From positions 564,361-628,360 of the forward strand of contig JAFDYV010000003.1 in NCBI GenBank assembly GCA_018267275.1: 64,000 nucleotides of DNA, given 5' to 3'. Every line of letters starts with the position of its first letter. Position 1 is the stretch's first letter. Of the stretch, positions 43,465 through 52,796 are shown one piece after another. The notes below the pieces were generated by a model that searched no databases, was not told where the DNA came from, and saw only the letters and a program-made list of their open reading frames with translations. The position numbers and the translations under genes are program-made. The DNA comes from Bacteroidota bacterium (GTDB lineage Bacteria > Bacteroidota > Bacteroidia > Cytophagales > Cyclobacteriaceae).

Positions 43465-45423
43465 TTACTTCGCCACCACAATTCCCAACATTCCTGCCAA
43501 TTCGCTCTCGGCACGTTTCAGGCCAGCTTGCGTTTCCAGCGCTTTGTCAAGCTCGTCCCAGTCACTCTTCTCTTCAGCATGCTTCACCGCGATTAGGTTT
43601 TCCTCCATCATTTTTTGCACCACCCTAAATTTTAATCGCAGCACGTTGGTGAGTGCCAGTTCGTTTAACACGTCATTCTCTTTGGGGATAAAAATTTTGT
43701 ACTTGTCACCCCAATGCTGGCTCGTTTCGTATCGGTGGGTGATTAAGCCTGTCACCGCACGTTTCATCTCATCGTTGCCATGCTGCAAAAAGTATTGGCT
43801 ATCGGGTATCTGGCCTTTTGCCAAACCGGATTTGAATTCTTCAAAAACCTGCTTGAAAATAGGATTTGAAAATTCTACATCTTCCAATTCGTTGAGCAAA
43901 AACTCAGATAGGTTCTGTTCTGCCAGGTTCTGGCTGGCATAGTTCAGCAAGAGTCGAATCGTTTCGCGCTCTTGGTAATACACCATGCTGCCCGTGTCTA
44001 TCTTAGCATCATTTACTTCTTGCACCGGCTCAACACCCACTGCCTCTTGCGCTTCGCCACCTTGGCCAGCATCACGAAACTTGTCTTTGTCGGCCTTGCG
44101 TCTTTCCTGAATCAAAATCCTGTTCAGTTCCGTCAGCAACACCGGCTCAGCAATTTTTAACAGGTTGCTGGTTTCTTGAATATACACCGAGCGCTTTACC
44201 GGATCGGGTATCAACGCAATGCTAGCCACAATCTCTTTGATGGACTCTGCTTTGCGAATCGGGTCGCCACCAGCTTCTGCCGCATACAAGCTTGTTTTGA
44301 AAGAAACAAAGTCCTGCGTTTTGTCTTTCAAAAACTCCTGGAAAGCAGTAGTGCCGACTTTGCGCGAATAGCTGTCAGGGTCTTCGCCATCAGGAAAGAG
44401 CAACACGCGCACATTAAGGCCGCCTTTCAAAAACATGTCGATGCCGCGCAGCGCAGCTTTGATGCCGGCTGAGTCGCCATCAAACAATACCGTTACATTG
44501 TCAGTAAAGCGATGGATCAGTTTAATCTGACCTTCTGTTAATGCAGTACCTGAGCTGGCCACCACATTTTCTACACCCGATTGGTGCATGCTGATGACGT
44601 CTGTATAGCCTTCCACCAAATAGCAATTGGCCGCGTTGCGGATCGCGTTCTTGCCTTGGTACAAACCGTAGAGCACATCGCTTTTGTGATAAATTTCCGT
44701 CTCAGGCGAGTTGATATACTTGGGCTGGTTTTTGTCCTTGCCCATCATGCGCGCGCCAAAGGCAATCACCTTTCCAGAAATGTTGTGAACGGGAAAAATC
44801 ACCCGTCCGCGGAAGCGGTCGTAAGTTCTGCCTGCACCTTCTGCACCCTCTTCCTTTTTTACTACCAGCCCGGTTTTCTCCAACAGGTCTTTGTTGTAGC
44901 CCTTGCTGATAGCCTCTTTGCTAAAATTTTCCCACCCTTCCAACGCGTAGCCCAACTCAAATTTTTCGATGGTGCGGTCGTTGAAGCCGCGCTCGCGAAA
45001 GTAGCTCAGGCCAATGCTGCGGCCTTCTTCCGATTCCAATAGCGTCTTCTTGTAAAACTCCTTGGCGAAGTTCATCAAAATATAAAGGCCTTCGCGCTCG
45101 GTTTGCTGCTCGCGGCTTTCATCACTTTGCTTGTCTTCTTTAATCTCTACCCCGTATTTTTTTGCTAGGTAGCGGATGGCCTCGGTGTAGCTCATCTTCT
45201 CGTGCTCCATCACAAAGGTGAAAGCATCGCCTCCTTTGCCGCTGCTGAAATCTTTAAAAATGCCTTTGCTGGGAACCACAAAAAACGAAGCCGTTTTCTC
45301 GTTGCTGAACGGGCTCAGCGCCTTGTAATTCTGCCCCGATTTTTTCAATGAAACGAAGTCGCTGATGACATCTACAATGTCAACGCGGTTTTTTACTTCT
45401 TCAATGGTATCCCGGCTAATCAA
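43465..45423 (-). CDS. dnaG: DNA primase with substituted zinc-binding motif
   Basis: 652 aa from TTG 45423 (MISRDTIEEV); a TTG at 45435 is also in frame. The TOPRIM core is intact (YLVEGYTDVISMHQ, FDGDSAGIKAALRG and PDGEDPDSYS). The N-terminal CHC2 region keeps the fold but not the ligands: the Cys-His-Cys-Cys of E. coli DnaG (C40, H43, C61, C64) align with Ser, Ser, Asp and Ser. The C-terminal DnaB-interacting region is present (about 480-650). A TATTTTTG -7 box lies at 45445-45452, giving a very short leader. Confidence 0.93.
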   Translation of the reverse strand: MISRDTIEEVKNRVDIVDVISDFVSLKKSGQNYKALSPFSNEKTASFFVVPSKGIFKDFSSGKGGDAFTFVMEHEKMSYTEAIRYLAKKYGVEIKEDKQSDESREQQTEREGLYILMNFAKEFYKKTLLESEEGRSIGLSYFRERGFNDRTIEKFELGYALEGWENFSKEAISKGYNKDLLEKTGLVVKKEEGAEGAGRTYDRFRGRVIFPVHNISGKVIAFGARMMGKDKNQPKYINSPETEIYHKSDVLYGLYQGKNAIRNAANCYLVEGYTDVISMHQSGVENVVASSGTALTEGQIKLIHRFTDNVTVLFDGDSAGIKAALRGIDMFLKGGLNVRVLLFPDGEDPDSYSRKVGTTAFQEFLKDKTQDFVSFKTSLYAAEAGGDPIRKAESIKEIVASIALIPDPVKRSVYIQETSNLLKIAEPVLLTELNRILIQERRKADKDKFRDAGQGGEAQEAVGVEPVQEVNDAKIDTGSMVYYQERETIRLLLNYASQNLAEQNLSEFLLNELEDVEFSNPIFKQVFEEFKSGLAKGQIPDSQYFLQHGNDEMKRAVTGLITHRYETSQHWGDKYKIFIPKENDVLNELALTNVLRLKFRVVQKMMEENLIAVKHAEEKSDWDELDKALETQAGLKRAESELAGMLGIVVAK

Positions 45424-45444
45424 AAAAACAGGCAATTAGGGGGA

Positions 45445-45452
45445 CAAAAATA
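45445..45452 (-). promoter_or_regulatory. -7 element of dnaG
   Basis: Minus-strand TATTTTTG (TAnnTTTG). Transcription would begin near 45439, about 16 nt before the preferred TTG start or 4 nt before the alternative one. Confidence 0.4.
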
Positions 45453-45568
45453 GCGATTTATGGGGTTATTAAATTCAACATTTCTTGCGCACAATTGGGG
45501 CTTTCAGGCGGTATTTCTACCTTAGTGATCCTCGTGGTTTAGGGGCATAAAATACAAACTTCAAATAC

Positions 45569-46273
45569 ATGAAAATCAAACAATACCTTGTTGAGCTTAG
45601 CCTTGCGATTTTAGGGGTCTTGATTGCCTTGTTCATCGACAACCTGCGCGAGGACTGGCGGGATACAAAATTGGTTAACTCATATCTTGACGTGGTGGTC
45701 GATGATTTGAACTTTGATATCATTAACATGGAACAACAGCTTAAGTTGGATTCATCTTGGACCAAAGAAATGCAAGTTTTAAGAGACATTTTTGTAAGTA
45801 ACCCAGACCTGCCCGAATTGAACTATGGCCTAGATGTTTGGACAAAAGGGAAACCAGCCGCTTATCGCAAGCTCAATACATGGGATAGTTTAGATTATTA
45901 CATTTTTCATTTGTACTCAAATACCGGTTACAAAACAAGGAAGGTTGGCTTTTCGATTATTGTCAATTCTGGTTTGAGCCATCAATTGAGAAAAAACTTG
46001 CTCCAGAAAATAAACATTTACTACACTACTGATTCAGATGACCTAGATAATTTGGTGAACATTGATAATACCTGCATGTGGAATGCGATTCCTTATCTCA
46101 ACAAATACCAAGGCCGTTTCAAAGAAGTAATACTCAATAAGGATTTCGATGCCACCTTAATTCGAAATGAAGCGACCGGCAGGTTAGGAACGGTTCAGCG
46201 AGAGATGGCCGCGAAAGTTCGAACTATCGCTAAGGCACGGACTTTAATACAAGCAATTAACGCCAGTAGGTAA
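45569..46273 (+). CDS. DUF6090-like membrane-anchored protein
   Basis: 234 aa. One N-terminal membrane helix (LVELSLAILGVLIALFIDNL, about 6-25) with the conserved-looking NLREDW after it, then a mostly helical domain (about 30-232). This start matches the DUF6090 family of Bacteroidota. Function unknown. Solitary gene with divergent dnaG upstream and a convergent susD-like gene downstream. Confidence 0.7.
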   Translation: MKIKQYLVELSLAILGVLIALFIDNLREDWRDTKLVNSYLDVVVDDLNFDIINMEQQLKLDSSWTKEMQVLRDIFVSNPDLPELNYGLDVWTKGKPAAYRKLNTWDSLDYYIFHLYSNTGYKTRKVGFSIIVNSGLSHQLRKNLLQKINIYYTTDSDDLDNLVNIDNTCMWNAIPYLNKYQGRFKEVILNKDFDATLIRNEATGRLGTVQREMAAKVRTIAKARTLIQAINASR

Positions 46274-46334
46274 AAAGCGTTACAAGAGTTGGTGGGTTGC
46301 AGACAAAGCCAGTGTTTTTTGAGAAAAAGGCGTT

Positions 46335-47900
46335 TCAATAACCTGGATTCTGAACAAGATTTTTGTTTACTGCCAATTGCTGATCGGGTATCGGAAAGAT
46401 CAAGTACTTGGGATCGCTGAAGTACTCCTTCTCTTGAAATGGCTCCAAGAATTTTCCAAACCTAATCAAGTCCTGTCGCCTCCAACACTCCAACCACAGC
46501 TCACGTCCCCGCTCATCAAGAAGTGTGGATAGATCTAATGTTGCGAAAGTACTGGCAGACCTGGACGGGTGTTTACGTACAGCATTTACTAATTCCAGCG
46601 CTGTCGTGCCGTAGATGGTGGTGGTAGGTATTCCGCCCCGCAAAATCGCTTCGGCTTTCATCAAAAGCACATCTGGTAACCTAAAATAAACCCAGTCGTT
46701 ACCCCAGGCGTCAAAGTTGAAAAAATCAATCGCATATTTTTCGGGTCTTATGCCAGTAAGGAGGAGGTTTGGGGAAGATTCGGTGATTTTCACCTCCGGT
46801 GTAAAAACTAATGGTAGCGCTCCATCGCTTAATGGCTCATCACTATAAAGGTTATATTGTTGACCTACCAGAAACCCTATATTAATGCGTTGACCTACAT
46901 TGGGTGGCGCGTTGGGAGTTCGATAGGCCTGCCCTTTCCGCTTGTCATTATTCTGAAACTTGTCGTAAAATTTTGAAAGCGTAGCCCACCCATTAAACCC
47001 AAATGGAGTAGATTTGTAATGAAGTGGAATTAACGTGTATAATGGCAATTTCGACCCTCCGTTTACACCTCCTACGTTCTCAGCGGTAAAAATATTTTCT
47101 TTGCCGATAGTGGTATTATCTGGCGCAAAGCTGTCAAAATAGTTATCACTAAAACTAAATTGGTTGCTACTGATTACTTCATCTGCCAACTTAATCACAG
47201 CATCCATATCGGGTACTTCAAAAACCGGTTTTTGCCGATTAGCGTAAATTGCCTTGTTGAGATAACACTTCATTAAAAACACTTTGGCCGCGTTTTTGGT
47301 TGGCCGTGTCACATTTCCATCCGACAAATTTTGGATGATAGAGTTCACTTCATTGATGATATAGTCAAGCGCTTCCTTTCCCTTCCTAACCCTTGCCGCA
47401 GGAAGGCTACTTTCGCCTAAGTCACGGTATGGAACCTGGTCGAAAAAATCCAATAACCAATACATGGCCCACGCCCGATAAAATCGCGTCTCGGCCTCCA
47501 ATTGAGTGTTGAGATCAAAACGCAATAAATCATTTGCTGCAAAAACTACCCCGCACAAATCATTAAAGCAACCAATAATAAAAGGATGATTTCCAGTCCA
47601 ACGATGCTGATGCAACTGTAGCCATACTCCATCATCATACCAATCGGTACCGCGGGTGGGTGCGATCAGTTCATCGGTGGTTATCTCAGATAAGGAAATT
47701 ACTCCCCCAAACGGATCTTGAAAAGGTTTCTTCAGTGAGTTACTGAGGTTTATCGTTAGGCTTGCAACATTAGACTGATTCTGTTTAACCAGGTCGCCTG
47801 TCAGATTGCCTTCATACTTTTCCTCTAGGCTTGTGCATTGAATAAGACTGATAAACACCAGTATCAATGACGGAGATAATTTTCGTTTTTTAGCTTTCAT
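46335..47900 (-). CDS. SusD/RagB-family outer-membrane lipoprotein
   Basis: 521 aa. A lipoprotein signal (ISLIQC lipobox at residue 22) is followed by a helical, TPR-like SusD fold. Family segments include ARVRKGKEALDYIINEVNSII, AKVFLMKCYLNKAIY, WVYFRLPDVLLMKAEAI and ERGRELWLECWRRQDLIRFG. It forms the lid over the SusC channel and binds the nutrient. The ATG overlaps the SusC TAA (TAATG). No glycoside hydrolase or protease neighbours hint at the substrate. Confidence 0.95.
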   Translation of the reverse strand: MKAKKRKLSPSLILVFISLIQCTSLEEKYEGNLTGDLVKQNQSNVASLTINLSNSLKKPFQDPFGGVISLSEITTDELIAPTRGTDWYDDGVWLQLHQHRWTGNHPFIIGCFNDLCGVVFAANDLLRFDLNTQLEAETRFYRAWAMYWLLDFFDQVPYRDLGESSLPAARVRKGKEALDYIINEVNSIIQNLSDGNVTRPTKNAAKVFLMKCYLNKAIYANRQKPVFEVPDMDAVIKLADEVISSNQFSFSDNYFDSFAPDNTTIGKENIFTAENVGGVNGGSKLPLYTLIPLHYKSTPFGFNGWATLSKFYDKFQNNDKRKGQAYRTPNAPPNVGQRINIGFLVGQQYNLYSDEPLSDGALPLVFTPEVKITESSPNLLLTGIRPEKYAIDFFNFDAWGNDWVYFRLPDVLLMKAEAILRGGIPTTTIYGTTALELVNAVRKHPSRSASTFATLDLSTLLDERGRELWLECWRRQDLIRFGKFLEPFQEKEYFSDPKYLIFPIPDQQLAVNKNLVQNPGY

Positions 47901-50866
47901 TATAGTGAAAATTTTATTCCTAAGATAAATGTGCGTGCGGTAGGGTATGACTGATGGTCGATGCCAACCGAAGGGATACCATTTCGGCTGAGATTTGAAT
48001 TTACTTCCGGGTCAAATCCAGCATACGAGTTGATGGAAAATAGATTTTGCGCGGTAAGATAAATTCCTGCTTGTTTAAAGTCCTTTGAGATTGAACCTAA
48101 ATCAAATGAAAGTGTAAGGTTGGCCATTTTTAAATAATCCACGCGTACTACATATCTTGATGAGGTCGCGAGCGGGTTGGCAATTGATTCTTTCACTGGA
48201 TTATTGAATTCTGATAAAGCAATGTTCGCCCCGTTATTTATTTTACCAACCGTTAGTACGCTATTTAGTGTGCTATTATAAATGCTTTGGCCAAAAGCTC
48301 CGTACAGATTAGCGGAAAGCGATACCCTTTTGTATCTAATTGTTGAATTCACTCCAAGTAGGGTGGTTGGATTGGGGCTACCGAAACTAAAGTATGTATT
48401 GCCGTTATCTTCATAATCTGAAAATCCGTTTGTGTCGTTTATTCCCAGAAATTTTCGAATATAGAATGAATTCATCGGCAGCCCGTTCTGTATTACCTGT
48501 GTAGTACCCCCTGCTACTTCGCCCGTGTAAATTGGTGACGGCATTTCAGAAACACGGTTGTTTAGAAAAGTCGCATTCACGCCAAAATCCCACTGCCAGT
48601 TTTTACGATCTATCATTTTACTGTTAATCGTAGCCTCCAAACCTGTATTTTGAATTTTCCCATCTAGATTTAACCAAGTAACCAAAGATCCCTGCGGTGC
48701 AGGTTGAATTGGAACACTAGGGTACAATAAGTCCGTTGTTACCTTATTGAAATAATCAAAAGTTGCGAACAGTCTATCTTTGAAAACGATTAAGTCAATC
48801 CCGACATCAAAATGTTGATCGGACTGCCATTTCAAATTTGGGTTCGGGTTATTGATTTGGCTAATCCCTCCGTTAGCCGAAAAGCTGTATAACGCTTTGG
48901 CCGACCCAGCTGGGAACTCCTGATTACCCGTTTTTCCCCAACTTATCCGTAATTTAAATGAATTGATAAATGGACTTGTGAAAAATGGTTCGTTACTCAA
49001 AACCCACGCAGCCGAAAAAGAAGGGAAATAACCATACTTATTGTTTTCGCCAAACTTGGTTGAGCCATCTGCCCGCATGGTTGCCGTGAGTAAATACCTA
49101 CTCTTATAATTGACCACTGTTCTTCCAAAATAAGATTGAAGTTCCGTTAGTGGATTTGAAAATGAGCCCACCATTCGGTTGGCTGAATTTGAGTACTGCA
49201 AATAGTTGGTATAGTCTAAACCAAAATTGCCAAATCCAATTGGTTTATTATTTGAATCAACAGGGCCTGTCACACCAATCGATGTGCCTGCACTGGTGAA
49301 CTTCATATATTCAAAACCAGCAACCGCGGTAAGATGCAATTTGCTCACTATTTCTTTGCTAAAGTTAAGTGTAGCCGTAAATTGACTTGTTAAATTTTCA
49401 TTGTTGTAAACATTGGCGGTGCCAACAGGGTTAGTAGGCGTTAGTCGTTGGTCGCCCGACACACGCCTTTCGCCCAAACTGAAATTTACACTCGCTAACA
49501 GTTTTAACTGAAGCCAATCCGTAAAATCATAGCGAGGTGACATACTTGCCAAAATCGTGGTAGTTTTTATTCGATCGTTGTACAGCTCACTAACGGCCAG
49601 TGGGTTATTAACGCCTGGTTCAATATTCAACGAACCATCGGCCCTTCGAAGCGAATCGGTTGGATTCCATGAAAGCGCGATTCCCACAATGCTTGATTGA
49701 TTGCGCAATGGCGGGACATTTTCCGAATATTGGCTGGGTATCAGGTTGAGGTCAACCCCCAACTTTTTGTTATTCAAAAATTTAAAGCTTGCCGAGAGAT
49801 TTGCGTTATATTTTTTAAGTTCAGATTTCTTTAAAATGCCTTCCTGATCAAAGTATCCTACTGACAAGCGATAGTTGCCATTTGTGTTTCCGCCAGAAAT
49901 GCCAACAGTATAGTTTTGCTGCCTTGCCGTTCTCAATATTGAACCAAGACCATCGGAGTCTCCCCCTTTGTATTTTGATGAATCTACCCCATAGTAGTTA
50001 ATTGCCCTTCTGAATTGATTTGCATTCAATACCTCAACTTTTTTCAGTATAGATGCAATGCCCGTGGAGACTGAAAAATCCAATTTCGGTTCACTTACCT
50101 GGCCACGCTTGGTGGTTATTAGTATAACACCGTAGGCTGCGCGTGATCCGTAAATTGCTGTTGCTGACGCATCTTTTAACACCTCTATGGAAGCAATTTC
50201 ATTTGCGCTCAAAAAGTTAAGCGGATTTCCGGCTGGTGAAGTTCCAAATTCATCGTTGATGTCTGGTCGGCCAGTATTGCCGCTTAAAGGAACTCCGTCC
50301 ACTACAAAAAGAGGCTGACCTGTGCCAATAAGTGCGGAATTTCCTCTGATGCGAATAGTAGTGGCAATACCAGGCTGTCCACTATTATTTGAAATTTGAA
50401 CTCCGGCTACCCTGCCCTGAATCAACAAATCCGGTGAAGCGAAATTACCTTTATTGAAATCCTGTTCTTGTACAGATGCAATAGCGCCCGTCACATCTCT
50501 TTTTAATTGCGTGCCATAGCCAATCACCACCACTTCATTTAGCGATGTCACATCAGCGCGGAGGCTTATGTTAATGATGGATCTTTGATTAACCTGTTCT
50601 TCAACAGAACTGAACCCAACATACGAAAACACCAACACAGCATCTTCTGCTGCAGAAAGTTGATATAAACCTTGGCTATCGGTAACTGTACCCACTTGCT
50701 TATCATTTTTCACAAAAATCGATACGCCAGCCAACGCTTCGTTCGTCTCTGCGCTCACTACCTTCCCGCTTATATTATGCTGCGAATAGGCAGCAACACT
50801 TATTATCAAAAAGGCATTTAAAAAAAAGCCAATTCGAAGTCGGTATCGGAAAAGATAAATAATCAT
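47900..50866 (-). CDS. SusC/RagA-family TonB-linked outer-membrane transporter
   Basis: 988 aa. Signal peptide (about 1-29), a carboxypeptidase-regulatory-like domain (about 30-110: ISGKVVSAETNEALAGVSIFV), a plug domain (EVVVIGYGTQLKRDVTGAI, then SIEVLKDASATAIYGSRAAYGVILITTK), and a 22-strand barrel to the C-terminal Leu. Imports nutrients with TonB energy together with SusD. It begins 30 bp after the response regulator gene on the same strand, so the transporter and the LytTR system appear to share an operon. Confidence 0.95.
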   Translation of the reverse strand: MIIYLFRYRLRIGFFLNAFLIISVAAYSQHNISGKVVSAETNEALAGVSIFVKNDKQVGTVTDSQGLYQLSAAEDAVLVFSYVGFSSVEEQVNQRSIINISLRADVTSLNEVVVIGYGTQLKRDVTGAIASVQEQDFNKGNFASPDLLIQGRVAGVQISNNSGQPGIATTIRIRGNSALIGTGQPLFVVDGVPLSGNTGRPDINDEFGTSPAGNPLNFLSANEIASIEVLKDASATAIYGSRAAYGVILITTKRGQVSEPKLDFSVSTGIASILKKVEVLNANQFRRAINYYGVDSSKYKGGDSDGLGSILRTARQQNYTVGISGGNTNGNYRLSVGYFDQEGILKKSELKKYNANLSASFKFLNNKKLGVDLNLIPSQYSENVPPLRNQSSIVGIALSWNPTDSLRRADGSLNIEPGVNNPLAVSELYNDRIKTTTILASMSPRYDFTDWLQLKLLASVNFSLGERRVSGDQRLTPTNPVGTANVYNNENLTSQFTATLNFSKEIVSKLHLTAVAGFEYMKFTSAGTSIGVTGPVDSNNKPIGFGNFGLDYTNYLQYSNSANRMVGSFSNPLTELQSYFGRTVVNYKSRYLLTATMRADGSTKFGENNKYGYFPSFSAAWVLSNEPFFTSPFINSFKLRISWGKTGNQEFPAGSAKALYSFSANGGISQINNPNPNLKWQSDQHFDVGIDLIVFKDRLFATFDYFNKVTTDLLYPSVPIQPAPQGSLVTWLNLDGKIQNTGLEATINSKMIDRKNWQWDFGVNATFLNNRVSEMPSPIYTGEVAGGTTQVIQNGLPMNSFYIRKFLGINDTNGFSDYEDNGNTYFSFGSPNPTTLLGVNSTIRYKRVSLSANLYGAFGQSIYNSTLNSVLTVGKINNGANIALSEFNNPVKESIANPLATSSRYVVRVDYLKMANLTLSFDLGSISKDFKQAGIYLTAQNLFSINSYAGFDPEVNSNLSRNGIPSVGIDHQSYPTARTFILGIKFSL

Positions 50867-50896
50867 AAAACTACTTTTAGATTGGACTTTTATCTT

Positions 50897-51631
50897 CTAT
50901 AACTTTCTGCTCACTTCATGTTTGTACATTCTGCTAATGGGAAGTTCTTTTTTATTCACAACGATTACCTCATGATTGTAAGATTCAATCTTGCTAAGTG
51001 CCACGATGAATGACCGGTGTATTCTAACAAATGAATCGCGCGGCAACATTTCTTCTAATGATGAAATGGGTTGTTTCGTTATGACTGTATTCGATTGTGT
51101 TACGATTTTTACGTAGTCCTTCAGGCTCTCGATGTATAAAATTTCATCAAGCATTACCTTCACCATCTTGCGATCGGCCCGAAAATACAAGTGCTTCTCG
51201 CTGTTGTTTCCGCCATTTTCTGTCTGATTCCCTTCTGTTCCATTGGAACTACCCGCCACTTGAAGTGTTGTGTCCATTACTTTGCTCACAGCCTTCAAAA
51301 ACCGCTCAAACGAAATAGGTTTCAAAAGGTAGTCCACAGCATTCAGTTCAAAACCTTCAACGGCAAATTTTCGATAGGCCGTGGTGAAAATAACCTTCGG
51401 GGGATTTTTGAGCGTGCGAATAAACTCGGTCCCTAATATTTGAGGCATTTGTATGTCTAGAAAAAGTAGATCAACTGGGTACTGACGCAACTTATCGAGC
51501 GCTTCTACTGCGTTGTTGCAAGTAGCAACCAGTTCTAGCGTTGAAACTGCTGCAACATGATTTTGTAACACATTCAAAGCGGGCGGCTCATCGTCCACCG
51601 CCATACATATTATTTTTTTGTATTCTGGCAT
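50897..51631 (-). CDS. LytTR-family response regulator of the SusCD operon
   Basis: 244 aa. Receiver domain (about 6-125; Asp in DLLFLDIQMPQ; Lys in LLKPISFERF) and LytTR DNA-binding domain (about 145-243; MVKVMLDEILYIESLKDYVKIV and FVRIHRSFIVALSKI). The linker is Asn/Gly-rich. Located between the LytS kinase (10 bp upstream) and susC. It is expected to control its own operon and perhaps the divergent secreted protein gene. Confidence 0.93.
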   Translation of the reverse strand: MPEYKKIICMAVDDEPPALNVLQNHVAAVSTLELVATCNNAVEALDKLRQYPVDLLFLDIQMPQILGTEFIRTLKNPPKVIFTTAYRKFAVEGFELNAVDYLLKPISFERFLKAVSKVMDTTLQVAGSSNGTEGNQTENGGNNSEKHLYFRADRKMVKVMLDEILYIESLKDYVKIVTQSNTVITKQPISSLEEMLPRDSFVRIHRSFIVALSKIESYNHEVIVVNKKELPISRMYKHEVSRKL

Positions 51632-51641
51632 ATGTTGGTGT

Positions 51642-52796
51642 TTAGTGTGTCACTGTTCCTTGAAATTCTTTTTCCTTTTGTTCTGGCATCGCTTTAACCT
51701 TCTCCAAACCGACCAACATCTCAACTCGAAAATCATGGTCACCGGGCATTATTCTCAATTGATGCGCGCCAGGGTACAAAATCTCAAGTCGCCTCTTTAC
51801 ATTTTTTAACCCGAGCCCGCCCTTTGTGCTAGCACTTACAGGTGAGGGTGGTTTACTATTTTGAATAGCGAACAGAATGCGCTCGTCCTCAATCCGAATT
51901 GTTAATTTGATCCAAGGATTTTCGAGTATGCGACTCGCGCCATGTTTAAAGCTGTTTTCAACAAAAGGTATCATCAACAAAGGAGCGATGAATTTGCCAT
52001 GTGCTTCGCCAGCGATGTCCATCTCTAGATCAAGCCGATTGCCGTATCGTATCTTCTCCAACCCGATGTAATCATTTAAGATTTTTATTTCTTTGCTTAG
52101 AGGAACGAGTGCTTCGTTACATTCATGTGTCATATACTTAATGATATGTAATAGTTTGCCCACCAACTCACCGGCACGTGGCGATTTGTTCAATGTGAAA
52201 GAGTAAATGTTGTTCAGCGTATTAAAAAGAAAATGTGGATGCACCTGCGCTTTCAGCAATGATAACTCCGCACCCGTATTCTCCTCAATTAGCGCGGTAG
52301 CTTCTTTTTCGTTTTGGTACCACTTTTTTAGCATTTTGTAAGCCATGAGTAATAGCAAAGTGGGGAGGCCAATCCAAGTCAAAAAATTCTTGGAGATGGC
52401 ATATGTGACCTGATCAAATCCACCGTATATCCCCAGCGGGAAGAAGATCCAATAAAGATAGAGATGAAAAACTGCGTTGTATAGAAATGAAGTGAGCGTT
52501 AGTCCGAAGGCAAAAGATAGATATCTTCCTTTCATTAAATACTTGGGCATTAACCAGTAAATCCCCGCATAGCAGAAAAGAGCCTCAAGCAGAACCTGCA
52601 CTGGTTCAACCTCTAACATCCGTATCCGTTGTGGGTCTCTTAGCCATTCAAAAAAAGTCTGCTTATGGTCTGGGAAAGAAAACAGATTAACGCCACGATA
52701 CACGAACATAAAAAATAACCGACCCGTCCAAAAAAAAGCATGACGCTGAATTTTGAATTTAGATTGATCTGAAAGCAAAAGGTTAGACCAATACAT
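51642..52796 (-). CDS. LytS-type sensor histidine kinase of the SusCD operon
   Basis: 384 aa. Four or five membrane helices (about 20-165), then a His_kinase domain with VHPHFLFNTLNNIYSF (phospho-accepting His) and an ATPase with PFVENSFKHGASR (N box) and GGLGLKNVKRR (G box). All catalytic motifs are intact, in contrast to the neighbouring upstream gene, whose 3' end overlaps this start by 14 bp. Confidence 0.93.
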   Translation of the reverse strand: MYWSNLLLSDQSKFKIQRHAFFWTGRLFFMFVYRGVNLFSFPDHKQTFFEWLRDPQRIRMLEVEPVQVLLEALFCYAGIYWLMPKYLMKGRYLSFAFGLTLTSFLYNAVFHLYLYWIFFPLGIYGGFDQVTYAISKNFLTWIGLPTLLLLMAYKMLKKWYQNEKEATALIEENTGAELSLLKAQVHPHFLFNTLNNIYSFTLNKSPRAGELVGKLLHIIKYMTHECNEALVPLSKEIKILNDYIGLEKIRYGNRLDLEMDIAGEAHGKFIAPLLMIPFVENSFKHGASRILENPWIKLTIRIEDERILFAIQNSKPPSPVSASTKGGLGLKNVKRRLEILYPGAHQLRIMPGDHDFRVEMLVGLEKVKAMPEQKEKEFQGTVTH

